A stretch of DNA of 64,000 nucleotides from Anaeromyces robustus (lineage: Eukaryota; Neocallimastigomycota; Neocallimastigomycetes; Neocallimastigales; Neocallimastigaceae), in NCBI GenBank assembly GCA_002104895.1, contig MCFG01000335.1, positions 7,501-71,500 of the forward strand. The letters are read 5' to 3'. Shown in pieces: positions 1-17,900 of this stretch. The notes below the pieces were generated by a model. It did not search any database and was not told the origin of the DNA. It saw only the letters and a program-made list of their open reading frames with translations. The first letter of the stretch is position 1. Each line of letters starts with the position of its first letter. A program made the translations under genes and the position numbers.

Positions 1-804
1 TTTCAACTTACAAAAAGAATGAAAAAACCAAAAGAAAAAAAAAAAAAATATTAAAAAACCAAAAATTTTAATTAATTTAATAAATATGATGTTAAAATGT
101 TCGAATTCATTTTTTCTTTATATTTTCATATTTTATTTATTTTTTTTTTTAACTAATATGAAAATTATTCATAGATTTTACATTTTCTTTCTTGTTTTAT
201 ATTTTATTTAAATATAATTAATATTATATAATAGCAATATATAAATAAATCTTTTATTTCATGAAACTTCTTTTATACATTAATATTGCATAGTTTATAT
301 ATAAATTGATATATATATATATATTAATATATAAAAAGTATCAAATAAATTTACACAGATGTGGAGTTTACACCTCTAAACAAAATCACATGATTAACAC
401 ATATAAATCATGTTTATGTATACTTAACATATATTTATATTTTTATGAAAAAGTTTTTATTAAATATTGGTAAATTGTATTATATCATTTAATTTTTTAT
501 ATCAATATTAAGTATATTTATATTTATATAAATAATATTTAAATTCCAATATACAATATTTATCTCAATTTATATACAATATACAAATAGAGCTTTATAG
601 ATAGTAAAAAAGTTATTTATATTTAGTATTATTCATATTATTATACTGTTATTGTATAATATTAATTATAATATATAAATGTTATTTTATATTTTATATT
701 TTATATTTTATATTTTATAAAAATTAATTAAAAAGATAATAATTTTTCAATTTATTATAAAATAATATATGTAATTTTATTTTAAAATCATCTTTTGATA
801 TTGT
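1..804. other. AT-rich spacer, no gene seen
   Basis: This is nearly pure A/T with no convincing reading frame or exon. A slightly richer patch at about 352-420 has no clear coding frame and only a weak imperfect hairpin. The stretch is 3' of the minus-strand peptide precursor and presumably holds its 3' UTR. Confidence 0.6.
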
Positions 805-1386
805 TTAATTTAAAGAACCTTTATTTACTACATATCTTTCACCATCACTATCAACAGCTCTACTTCTTTTATGAATATGCCTATTATTAATTACATATCT
901 TTCGCCATTATTATCCATAGCTCTTCTTCTTTTATAAATGTAACCATTATTAGTAATATATCTTTCACCATCATTATCAATGCCTCTACTTCTTTTTTGA
1001 ATGTGTCCATTATTAGTAATATATCTTTCACCATCATTATCAATTCCTCTACTTCTTTTTTGGATGTGACCATTGTTTATAATATATCTTTCACCATCAT
1101 TATCAATACCTCTACTTCTTTTATTAATATGTCCATTATTAATTACATATCTTTCGCCGTCATCGTCAATACCTCTACTTCTTTTATAAATGTAGCCATT
1201 ATTAGTAATATATCTTTCACCATCATTATCAATACCTCTACTTCTTTTTTGAATAAAGTCTCTTTTTAAAACTATATCGTAGTTATTTAAATTATTATTA
1301 TCATTGTTAATATTTATTGGTATTGATATAACCGTCTTCATCAAAGTAATAAATATTAAAATAATACTTATATTACTTGATCTCAT
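805..1386 (-). CDS. Secreted Lys-Arg repeat peptide precursor (candidate multi-copy propeptide)
   Basis: Single-exon gene of 193 residues; I do not recognise a named family. Residues 1-22 form a hydrophobic N-terminal signal peptide (a core of I/L/F residues followed by TVIS). An Asn-rich spacer (about 23-46) contains one further Lys-Arg at 41-42. Residues 47-193 are seven tandem units of exactly 21 residues, each opening with Lys-Arg; the last unit ends at the stop codon. A typical unit after Lys-Arg is SRGIDNDGERYITNNGHIQ. Asp-x-x-Gly-Glu-Arg-Tyr and a following Asn are kept in all seven, and units 6 and 7 are the most diverged. Signal peptide plus dibasic-spaced repeats is the plan of yeast alpha-factor, neuropeptide and fungal Kex2-processed repeat precursors, so secretion and cleavage by a Kex2/furin-like protease into about seven 19-residue peptides is inferred. 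A cell-surface or matrix repeat protein is the main alternative. Confidence 0.8.
   Translation of the reverse strand: MRSSNISIILIFITLMKTVISIPININNDNNNLNNYDIVLKRDFIQKRSRGIDNDGERYITNNGYIYKRSRGIDDDGERYVINNGHINKRSRGIDNDGERYIINNGHIQKRSRGIDNDGERYITNNGHIQKRSRGIDNDGERYITNNGYIYKRRRAMDNNGERYVINNRHIHKRSRAVDSDGERYVVNKGSLN
808..1248 (-). repeat. Seven tandem 63-bp coding repeats
   Basis: Seven in-frame 63-bp units code for the Lys-Arg repeat units (residues 47-193) of the precursor. No unit has gained or lost a residue, and the array runs to the last codon. The five units nearest the signal peptide are most alike, which suggests recent duplication or gene conversion there. Confidence 0.9.
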
Positions 1387-2476
1387 TTTAAATAAATTTT
1401 TTATGTATTTATATATTTTTTCTTTTCTTTTTCTTTTTTTATTTATATCTCTTTTTTTCTATCTTTTCAATATAAATCTAAAGAAGAAATATATATGTTG
1501 TAATTTAGTTATATTTTTATATATTTTATATAAATAAATAAATAAATAAATAAATAAATTTAATTTATTGAATTATAATTTTAATTTTTATAATTGCTAA
1601 GTAGAAAAGAAATTATTGGATAAATCCAAAAATTTATCAAATTAATGATAATAATTTTTAAATTATTATTAGTTTTATTCATAAAAAATTTAACAAATTT
1701 TCAAGAAGTATTGTTTTTATTCATTAAATAAAGTATTCATCAAATATAAATTATACAAGAAGATTCTGTTAATATTTATATAAGTTTTAAAATCCTAAAA
1801 ATATTGATAAAACAATAATATAAATATAATTTGGTTATGTATTAACAAATAAATTATTTTTAAATACAATAGCTTTGATTAGTATTATTAAAGAAAATTA
1901 AAATTATTTTTTAAATCAATTAATAATAACTATAGATTTATTAATTTTTTATAATATTTAATATATATTTAGTATTGAAATAATTAAAAAAAATAGTAAT
2001 AATAATAATAAAACACTTTTGAAAAAAAAAAAAAAAAAAAAAAAAAAAGCCATGCATGGAATTATTTAAAATACTTTAATTTTAGTAATATTTTAATATA
2101 TATCTGTATTATTATTTAATATATATTTATAACATTTTTATTTCTTTATTATTATTCTGATATTAATATTCATATTATTAATGATATATAGTATTATTAA
2201 AATGTTTTTTTTTTTTTAACTTTCATTTTTATATTTTATTTTATTTTTTATATGATTATATATATACAACCCAACCAATATTTAAATCTTTCTTTTAAAA
2301 AAAAAAAAAATAATTAAAGTTAATAGAAAAAAATAAACTTTTTGCCATAATATTTAATTAATTAAAAAATAATTAAATTTAATATAATAAAAAAAGTTAT
2401 ATAAAATTAAAACATTCAAAAGTGGAGAGAATTTTTTAAATACTTTATATTAGTATAAAACAAACATAGGACAGGG

Positions 2477-2510
<34 letters not shown>

Positions 2511-3853
2511 TTTTTGAAAGTAATTAATATGAATATAAAATTAGATGTTTTTATTGTATGAATATATATACAAACTAAAACTTTCTGAGTATATAATATA
2601 ATTCTTTATTAAATCTATATTGCATTAATAATTATAATCTAATATATATTTATGCATAAAAATACTATAGAATATTACTTTATTTTTTTTAATCTAATGT
2701 GTCATCCTATAATTAAAAATTAATTTTATTTTATTGTTTCTGAGTGTATAGTATTTATATTTTTTTTATTTTACTATTACTATTGACATAATTATTTATT
2801 TTTAAAATAAACTTTCTTTTATTATATTTATTTATTTATTTATTTATATAAAATAAGGGTTGTTATTAATTATAATAACTTTTCATCTATTTACCACCAA
2901 TATTTTGTAAAATAAATTAATAAATAAATATATGAATATAAATAAATAATATATGTATATATAAATAATTATTTATAATATTAATAAATAAATTTTTTTA
3001 ATTTATTTTTAATTAGTATTTTATAATAATTATAAAATAATAAAAGCTTTATTTTTTTTTTCTTTTTTTCCATTCTTTATATACAAAAAAAACTTTTTTT
3101 AATTACTGCCTATTTATTTATTAATTTATTAATATATTATAATATATTTATTCAATATTATGTTTATTTATTGAATATAAATTTATATATATAATATATT
3201 TGAATTTTTACTTTTATTATTTTAATTAATGTGAATAAAAAAAATTATTTTTTTAATTTTTTTAACCATTACAAATTTTAATATAAAAACTACATAGAAT
3301 AAAAAAAATATTATTTTATTTTTTTTTTGTTTTTTTTTATATTCAAATATATACATTTTATTTTATTTTATTTTATTTTAAAAATAGTTATTTTATTAAA
3401 ATTAAATAATTAAATAGTATTTAATTATTATAACTATTTTAAAATTAAACAATGAAAACATTATATTAAATAATAAAAAATTATAATAAATCATAAATAA
3501 TATATCCTATTTAATCTTTTTTTTTAAAAAAAATTTTATAATATTATAATTTAATATAATACACACCCCGTTTATCTTTATTATAATTTTTGATTAAAAT
3601 TTATATATTATTATAGAATAAAAAACTCCTTTTTCAAGTCAGGAAATCCAATAAATAAAATTTAATTAATAAAATTACTAATAAAAATAAATATTAATAA
3701 AGAATAAAAATTTAATAAAAAAAATATCAAATAATATATATATAAAATATTTAAGTAAAAATTTAAGACAACAGGAATATAAAGTAATAATTATTCGACA
3801 AAGAATTATAAAAAAATAAAATAATATACATTTAATAATATAATAAAAGAAAA
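1387..3853. other. AT-rich intergenic region
   Basis: This is the divergent spacer between the peptide precursor (-) and the Rogdi gene (+). It holds A runs (about 2022-2048 and 2479-2508), T runs and short TAAA/TTTA repeats. No exon-like island or RNA gene was seen. The upstream regions of both genes must lie here. Confidence 0.6.
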
Positions 3854-5451
3854 ATGCCAATTCCAATTAATACTTCTAGAAGTGTCATTGACGAAAAAAC
3901 TTTAGCAAAGGAAAAGGAAGTTATTGTATGTATATTAATTAAATTAAAAATATAATCGAAACATGAAAAAGCATCAACAATAACAACAACAATAACAACA
4001 ACGACAAAATAATATTATTAATATTATAATTAAATTATAATTATAATAATTATTTAATTTAATTATTATTTTTGTATTTTCATAATGAATTCTAATATGA
4101 TTATTAAATTTATAATATAAAAAAATGATAATAATAATAATTAATATATTGTATTTCATTATAATAGGCTAATGAAATAAACTGGTATTTAACTACTCAA
4201 GGACCAGTTGTTGTTGAAGAATTAATCACAAAATTAAAAGTAATAATTAAATATAAATCATAATTTATAATAAGTATAATATAATATAAGTAATAGCATA
4301 AATATATTAATATTATAAATTTCTTTTTTTATTTATTTAATTTAAAAAGGGAGCATTAACGTATATTCACTTTAAAAATGAAGCAAATGTAGCTGATAGT
4401 TTAACTTTAGCTGTTACAAGTTCAAAGTAATTATTATTTTGCTTAATTAATGAATATATAAAAAAATATATATTTCTATACAATTATTAATTATTTGTAA
4501 AAATATATATTATTCTAATTTTTTTTTTTATATTAGTTGTGATACTTTAAAAGGTTTTATTACAGTTAACGACATTTATGTTACAAAAGGGGTATATATT
4601 AAATAAATAAATAAACTTTATTTTTTAAATAATCGTTATAATTTATTATTACTGTTTATTAAATTTATAAATATTTAATATATTTTTGTAATTATATTTA
4701 TAATATATATCTTAATAATTATTAATCCAAAATAATTAGGAACTTTCAATAAAATTTCCACATTATAATCGTGGCAATGTTGTTAAAACTACTTTCTCAC
4801 CAAAGGAACCACATTGCTTATATCAAGTAATTATATTTTATATTAATTTTATTGAAAATAATTTATTTATTTTTATTTTATTTTATTTTATTTTATTTTA
4901 TTTTATTTTATTTTATTTTATTTTATTTTATTTTATTTATTTTATTTTATTTTATTTTATTTTATTTTATTTTATTTTATTTTATTTTATTTTATTTTAT
5001 TTTATTTTATTTTATTTTATTTTATTTTATTTTATTTTATTTTATTTTATTTTATTTTATTTTATTTTATTTTATTTTATTTTATTTTATTTTATTTTAT
5101 TTTATTTTATTTTATTTTATTTTATTTTATTTTATTTTATTTTATTTTATTTTATTTTATTTTATTTTATTTTATTTTATTTTATTTTATTTTTTTTTTT
5201 TTTTTTTTTTATTTATATATTTTTTTTTATTTTATATTCTATATTTTTTATAATTTTTATTTTCTTCATATTTATATATATGTATATTGTTTTTTTATTT
5301 CTTTAACTATATATATATATATATATATAGCTTCAGGACGTTTATAATCATATTCATAAGATTATTGAAATATTAGAACATTATAAACTAAAAACATATA
5401 CACTTGAACAATTAAACGATGTAAGTTAAAAAATAATTAATATAAATGAAT

Positions 5452-5509
<58 letters not shown>

Positions 5510-5563
5510 TGAAATATTTATATTTTTATAATTTTTAAATGATTATTAATTTTTTATTCTTTT

Positions 5564-5650
<87 letters not shown>

Positions 5651-6377
5651 TCTATTTTACTTTAAAGTTAATTAAACAAACAATTATGTTCTTAAAGAAA
5701 ATAAAATTTATTATGTCTCAAAAAGAAGAAAATTATGTTTTCCCATATCGTTGTAATCCAAAAGTAATTAATTTTTTTTAATTAATATACATATATTTAT
5801 ATGTATATTATTAATAAAATAATACTATATGAATTATTATTATTTATTATAAATTCAAAATATTAAATACTAATTATAAAATATATCATTATAAAGAATT
5901 TCACACCTGAACTTCCATCTGATTTTGTAGTAGAGTTTTATATTAATATGTCAAATATTGTTGTTGCTATATTTAATATCTCTTCTAGTCATTCTTCGCA
6001 ACACCAGTTTTCATCAAAGATCATAGGAAGAGTTAAAACAATAAAATCAGGGTAAATATTATTAAAATATGATAATAATATTATAATAAATTAATAAAAT
6101 TTAAAAATAAAAATTGAATAAAACTTATTAATATAAAATACTTTATATATATATATATAATTGTATATAATTTTTTTTTTTCTTTTTCATTTATGGTTTA
6201 ATTGTTTTATAATTTATTAGAAATCATTTATCAAACAATAAGATAAATCCATCAAATGAAATCATTGTAGAATGCCCAAGTCCAAACCTTTTAAAGTTTA
6301 ATAAATTAATGAACGATATATATGACATTGCAAATAATTGTCAATACAAATTAAAAATATTTTTGGAAAAACAATAA
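3854..6377 (+). CDS. rogdi: Rogdi/Rav2 homologue, RAVE-complex subunit
   Basis: Nine-exon gene: 3854-3925, 4168-4239, 4350-4426, 4537-4591, 4740-4826, 5331-5420, 5668-5763, 5897-6051, 6221-6377. All introns are GT..AG and the joined frame gives 286 residues; human ROGDI is 287. Recognition rests on co-linear family blocks: an N-terminal EINWYLTTQGP-like helix, GFITVNDIYV, VYNHIHKIIEILEHYK, then FTPELPSDFVVEFYINMSN, which matches the conserved animal block, and a C-terminal helix ending YKLKIFLEK. Rogdi and yeast Rav2 are subunits of the RAVE/rabconnectin complex that promotes V-ATPase assembly on acidic organelles. Introns 5 and 6 carry long (TTTTA)n, (AAT)n and (TTTA)n arrays. The match was made from memory, not by a search. 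Confidence 0.86.
4871..5190. repeat. (TTTTA)n microsatellite in Rogdi intron 5
   Basis: About 320 bp of TTTTA pentanucleotide with one interruption near 4936, followed by a T run. It fills most of the intron. The long FILFY-type reading frame across it is an artefact. Confidence 0.97.
5453..5510. repeat. (AAT)n microsatellite in Rogdi intron 6
   Basis: About 58 bp of AAT triplets between exons 6 and 7, not translated. Confidence 0.95.
5564..5650. repeat. (TTTA)n microsatellite in Rogdi intron 6
   Basis: TTTA tetranucleotide ending just before the splice acceptor of exon 7 at 5668. Confidence 0.95.
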
Positions 6378-11998
<5,621 letters not shown>

Positions 11999-14900
11999 AT
12001 GGATCCATTAGGAGTAGGTGACCCTCATCTTTCAAAGAAAAAAGCTAATAACCCAATGTTTAATCATACACAGAGCCCAAATCCGCCACCACGTAAGCAA
12101 TATTTTGATGGTAATGGTCAAGGCTCTCAAAATAAATATGCGATGGGCATGCAAAATTCTAATGCAAATGGTAAATTAAACTATTTAAACTTTAAATAAA
12201 AACTTGTTATTAAATAAATAAATAAATAAATATTAATAAGTAATATTGAATATTCTTTATTTGTTTTAAAATGTATATATAATATATAAATTAAATAATA
12301 TAATATATATTTATAAAAAAATTATCAAAAAAAAAAAAAAAATACTTATCATCAGGACAAAATGTACATGATTATAATTCTGGAGAAGTAAATCAAAATT
12401 ATCCTATGTATAGTAATATACCAGGAAGTAGTAATAGTTCAAATAATCAAGGATCTTATAAATCTAGTACAGGTATTTTAGGAAAAAATTTTCTAAAGTC
12501 ACGTCATACTGGATCACCACCAACTCAAGTTCAACAAGCATCAAAATTCTCAAAAAAATCAGGCAATCTTCAAAAACAAAGTAATAGTAGTTCAAATCTT
12601 ACAACATCAAACTCTTTTTATAATTTAGGTATGAATTCATCAAATAATTCTCTTCAAAATCAGCATTTATATGCATCATCTCCAAATTTAACTTCGGCTG
12701 GTGTAAGTAATGCAAATAGTCAATCATCCTCAAAATCTCATGACTATGGATTATTCTCAAAGGTTTGAAACAATTTTTTTATAGATTATTAAAAATATAA
12801 AAATTTATATATATATATATATATATATTCATTTCTTTAATTTTGCTGATATATATTATATTAATATTAATAATATCAATAAAATAAAATTGTATCAAAA
12901 AAAATATAAAAAAATAAATTATAAATGAAATAAAAACAGAAAGTAAGTTATTTATTTTATCATTAAAATTTTATAATATAAAATTATTTAATCTAATTTT
13001 AATATTAATATATATAAATTAAAATAGAAAAAAGAAAGACCAAAAATACCCCAAGAACAAGCAACAGAATCAACTGAAAGTACTTGTCTTATAAATTATT
13101 ATAATATTTTTATATAAATAAATGTTTTTAATAAAAATTATTATTATTAACCTTCCTTTCTTTTTTAAATATTATAATTATATTATTATAAAATTATTTT
13201 AATTTTAAATAAATAAATAAATAATAATAGATTTAGTTATTGATTTTAGTGATTTTATAAGTGATCCAAATCATGTACCGCTAGAATGTGTTTCATTACC
13301 TGCACTTACAAATCAAGGTTCTAGTCAAAATTTAACAAGTGGAGATGTTCAACAAATATTAAATCCAAATATGAATCAGACAGTATTAACATCTTCTTGG
13401 GCACCACCAGAATCATGGGATGTAATAGATGATAACGCCCCACCAGTAAATGATAGTTTTCAAGATAATAATCAAGGTTTCAATAATCAAACTAATTTTA
13501 ATCATAATAATTCTAATCAAGAATTGAATTTAGTACATAGTGGTTCTGTTAAAGAAACAGAATCTTTCCAAACACCCGAAGATCTCTATTATGATAATTA
13601 TTATAATAATAACTCAACAAAAGTTGATGAAGATCAAAAATATGTAAATTTCAAATATATACATATATATATATATATATATTTTTAATTTGATATTTTT
13701 ATATAAATTTAAATACTAATTAAATTAAATTTTAATATTTTTATATATATATAATTAATATTATATATATATTAAATAATAATAATAAAAAAAAAAATAG
13801 AATTATATCCGTGTCTTTAAAACAGATTTAACATTTACAACTGTAATGTGTAATTTAAACGCTAGAGCAGATTATGTTTGTAAGAAAGTAGCAGCTAAAT
13901 TCTTTATTAATGATTATAATAAATATAATTTAGTAGTAATTAGAAATAAATTAGGTAAATATATAAAAAATTAAATTTTATAATATTAATTTAAAAAAAT
14001 AATCCAATTATTAATATATAAAATTCCATATGATACTATATTATATATAATAATATTTAATTCAATCTTGTTTTCATTCATAATATAATTAATTAATTTT
14101 TTTTTTTTTATCAACAGAGAGAATTATAAAACCAAATGAAAAACCACTTAAAATGCAAAAACGTTGGTTAGAGCGTTTGGGTTATACATCATTAGATAAA
14201 TTGGATTTACAAGGTCGTGAAGATAATAGTTATTCTTATCGATTTATATTTAAAGAAATACAAATTGGTAGAGAAATTTCACCTAATTATTGGAAAAATC
14301 CTGAAGTTAAAGATAATCCACATATTAATTTAGCAGGTTTTGGATTAACTATTTTACCAGTTTATTTATTCCAAAATGCATCAGAAATTATTTCATTGGA
14401 TCTTTCAAGAAATTTAAATATTCAAGAATTACATTCAGATTTAACACCATCATTGACATCTTTAAAGTCACTTTCTCTTTCACATAATAGAATCCATATT
14501 TTCCCAAGAAATATTCATTGTATCACTACATTAACACATGTTAATTTAAGTTTTAATCGTATTCGTACCTTAGAAAACACTGGTATAGAACATTTAAGAA
14601 ATCTTCTTGTATTAGAACTTCAATGTAATTTAATTGAAGATATACCCGAAACAATTGCTAAAGGATGTCAACGTCTACAATATCTTAGTTTAGCAAATAA
14701 CAGAATTAAAAGTATTCCATTATCACTTTTCCATAATTTACGTAGAGTATTACGTCATTTAGATATATCATTTAATCGTTTAGTAGGTAAACTTCCACCA
14801 GAAATTGGAGAATTAGAAGTATTAGAAATTTTAAGATTAAATGGTAACCGTATGGATGGAGATATTCCAAAACGCCTCTCTGAATGTCTTCAATTACGTG

Positions 14901-17900
14901 AATTAGATTTAAGAGGAAATCGTTTTGGTTCCATCATGTCATATGATCAAGATGGTAATGAAATTTTAACTGAAACAGATAATTATGCACAAACTATGGA
15001 AGTTTTAAGTGAATGTAAAAAATTAGAAATTTTATTATTAGATGGTAATCCCATTCGTTGGGTTGGTAAAATGTCGGCTATTGAAGATATTCAGTATGAA
15101 ATGAATACAAATGTGGATTCATCAAAATTTATTGATTTCCCAGTACTTAAAAAATTCAGTTTATCCTATCGTCTAAGTACTGGTAATCAAAAACCAATGA
15201 TTTTCCGTATTACTAATGTAACGGGTACACTTACAGAGTTAAATCTCTCATTTTGTTCCTTAGAAATGTTACCAAATAACTTTTTCACAAAACTTACAGG
15301 TATTGAGCGTTTAATTCTTGATGGTAATAGACTTCGTGAATTACCTTATTTCTCTTCTTCAGTTTCTGTTCATCAAAAAGAAATTCGTCAAATTGGACCA
15401 TTTAGAATGCGTCATCTTTCTCTTTATTATAATCATTTAATAGCCCTTCCAGATGATATTAAAGAATTAGTAGAATTAGAATATTTAGATGTTCGTTCTA
15501 ATCATCTTAAGACTTTACCAGATAGTATTTGGCAATGTGGTAAATTGCGTTCAATTAATGCTACTTCTAATCAATTAGAACAATTCCCTATTCCTATTAA
15601 TGAAGAAAATGATGCAGCTTCAGTTAATACTGGTATGACTGAAGCTACTTTAGTAGCAAGAAGACAAAGAAGAATGACTTCAAATATTTCTATTCAAGCT
15701 TTCCCACCTCTTTCATTCTCTCTCACTGCACTTTTTGTAGCAGATAATCATTTAACAGAAGACTTATGTCTTGCTCTTTTCTTCATGCCAAATTTAGTTG
15801 TACTTAATGCTAGTTATAATAATATTGCTGATATCACTTCATGGTTTGATTGTGCTCCACCTACACCATTAGTAGAATCATCATTTTCTTATAAAGCTAC
15901 CACTAGAGTTCAGGCACAATCATCATGGTTTTCTCATTTACAAGAATTATACCTTTCAGGTAATAATATTGTTACTTTACCTGGTGAAATTGAAAAATTA
16001 CGTAATCTTTCATGGCTTTTCCTTGATAATAATAAACTTTCAACCATTCCTGGTGAAGTAGCTAAATTAAATAAACTTTGTTCCTTTGATGTAGGAGGAC
16101 AAGGTGGTGGTCGTGGTGAAGGTAGTGGTCTTCGTTATAATATTAATAATTGGCCTTATGATTGGAATTGGTAAGTTTACTAATTTAATATACAAACAAA
16201 ATTATTATATTCAATAATTAAATAAAATAAAATAAAACAAAATAAAATAAAATAAAAGAGTATATATAGATAGATAGTAGATAGATTTTAATATATTTAG
16301 CTTAAATTACTAGTATATTATTTATATTTATATTTATATTTATATTTATATTTATATTTATATTTATATTTATATTTATATTTATATTTATATATATATT
16401 TATATTTATATTTATATTTATATTTATATTTTTATTTATATTTATATTTATATTTATATTTATATTTATATTTATATTTATATTTATATTTATATTTATA
16501 TTTATATTTATATTTATATTTATATTTATATTTATATTTATATTTATATTTATATTTATATTTTTATTTATATTTATATTTATATTTATATTTATATTTA
16601 TATTTATATTTATATTTATATTTATATTTATATTTATATTTATATTTATATTTATATTTATATTTATATTTATATTTATATTTATATTTATATTTATATA
16701 TATATATATAATTTTGTAGGAGTTGGAATTTAGAATTAAAATATTTGAATCTTTCAGGTAATAAAAGACTTGAAATTACACCAAATGCTCATAATCAAAA
16801 GTTAATTCCATTTGATAATGATAATAAGAGATTATTAGGTTCATCAAATAAAGTTGATTTACCATCAAGACATCAATCTCTTGGTTACAATCTTGGTTAT
16901 AATGGTGATATTAGTAAAAGTTCATCTATGAATATTTCAATAGCTCAAAGAAAAAGTCTTAGTAATTTTACTACTTTAACTAATTTAAGTATGTTAGGTT
17001 TAATGGATGTTACTTGTTTAATGGTACAAATTCCTGATGAAAATGATCAACGTAGAATTAGAACTACAAGTAGTGAAATTCCACAAACTGGTATTCCAGG
17101 TGGTGTTATTAAATATGGTATTAGTGATACTTTATGTAGATTTGCTAGTGAAACAACTAGACGTGAATCAATTTATATTGGCCGTGAACAAGCTAATACT
17201 ATTCGTGATTCCACTTATTTCACAAATACAGCCATTGGTGTTATCCCAAAAGAAAAGTATTTCCTTGGTATTTGGGATGTAGTTATACCACAATTCCGTA
17301 ATATGGATAATGAATCATTATTCGGTATATTTGATGGTAGAGGTACAGAAGATGGTACTAAATTAGCTGAATATCTTTTCCGATTATTCGCAGGTGATTT
17401 CCAAGCTGAATTGAAAAAAGTTGAAGAAGCTATTCTTAAAGAAAGAGAAAAAACTCAACAAACAAAACCTCATGGTTCAAAGAATAAGGAACCTATTGTA
17501 TTAGATTCAAATAGTATTAAAAGTGCTATTAGAAGAACCTTCTTGGGATTAAATAAAGAATTAGGTGAAAAATTCAGAACAGCTGTACCCAATAGAAATC
17601 AAAATGATTATAAAAATTATTCAGAAGAAGAAGATAATGAACAATTTGGTTGTTCTGCTGTTATTGTATATATGATAGGAGATCGTAAAAAAGAAAGTTG
17701 TTCACTTTATGTTGCTAATGTTGGTGATGGTACTTGTATTTTAAGTAAAGCTGGTGGTAATGCTCAAGTTATAAGTAGATCCTTTAAGGTTGGTAATGTT
17801 ATGGATTGGGCTTCTTCTAGAGTCTATGATCAAAATCAAAAAGTTAATAGTAGCTCACTTTCAACTTATTCTATGGAAAGTCATCGTAATGTTCCACATT

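Noticed and set aside
92-112. gttcgaattc, resembling a tRNA B box
   Set aside because: No A box, acceptor stem or cloverleaf in the AT-only surroundings.
871-1269. Plus-strand reading frame of 132 residues opposite the peptide precursor
   Set aside because: It is the mirror of the 63-bp repeat array; its Ile/Ser/Thr repeats follow from the antisense of the coding repeats, and no signal peptide or cleavage logic is visible.
4852-5253. FILFY-repeat protein frame
   Set aside because: Translation of a TTTTA array lying in a Rogdi intron; it has no independent coding character.
12943-12963. Possible 3-nt micro-exon (cag, aaa, gtaagt) in the cyclase intron
   Set aside because: The frame is complete without it and a three-base exon cannot be supported by sequence alone.
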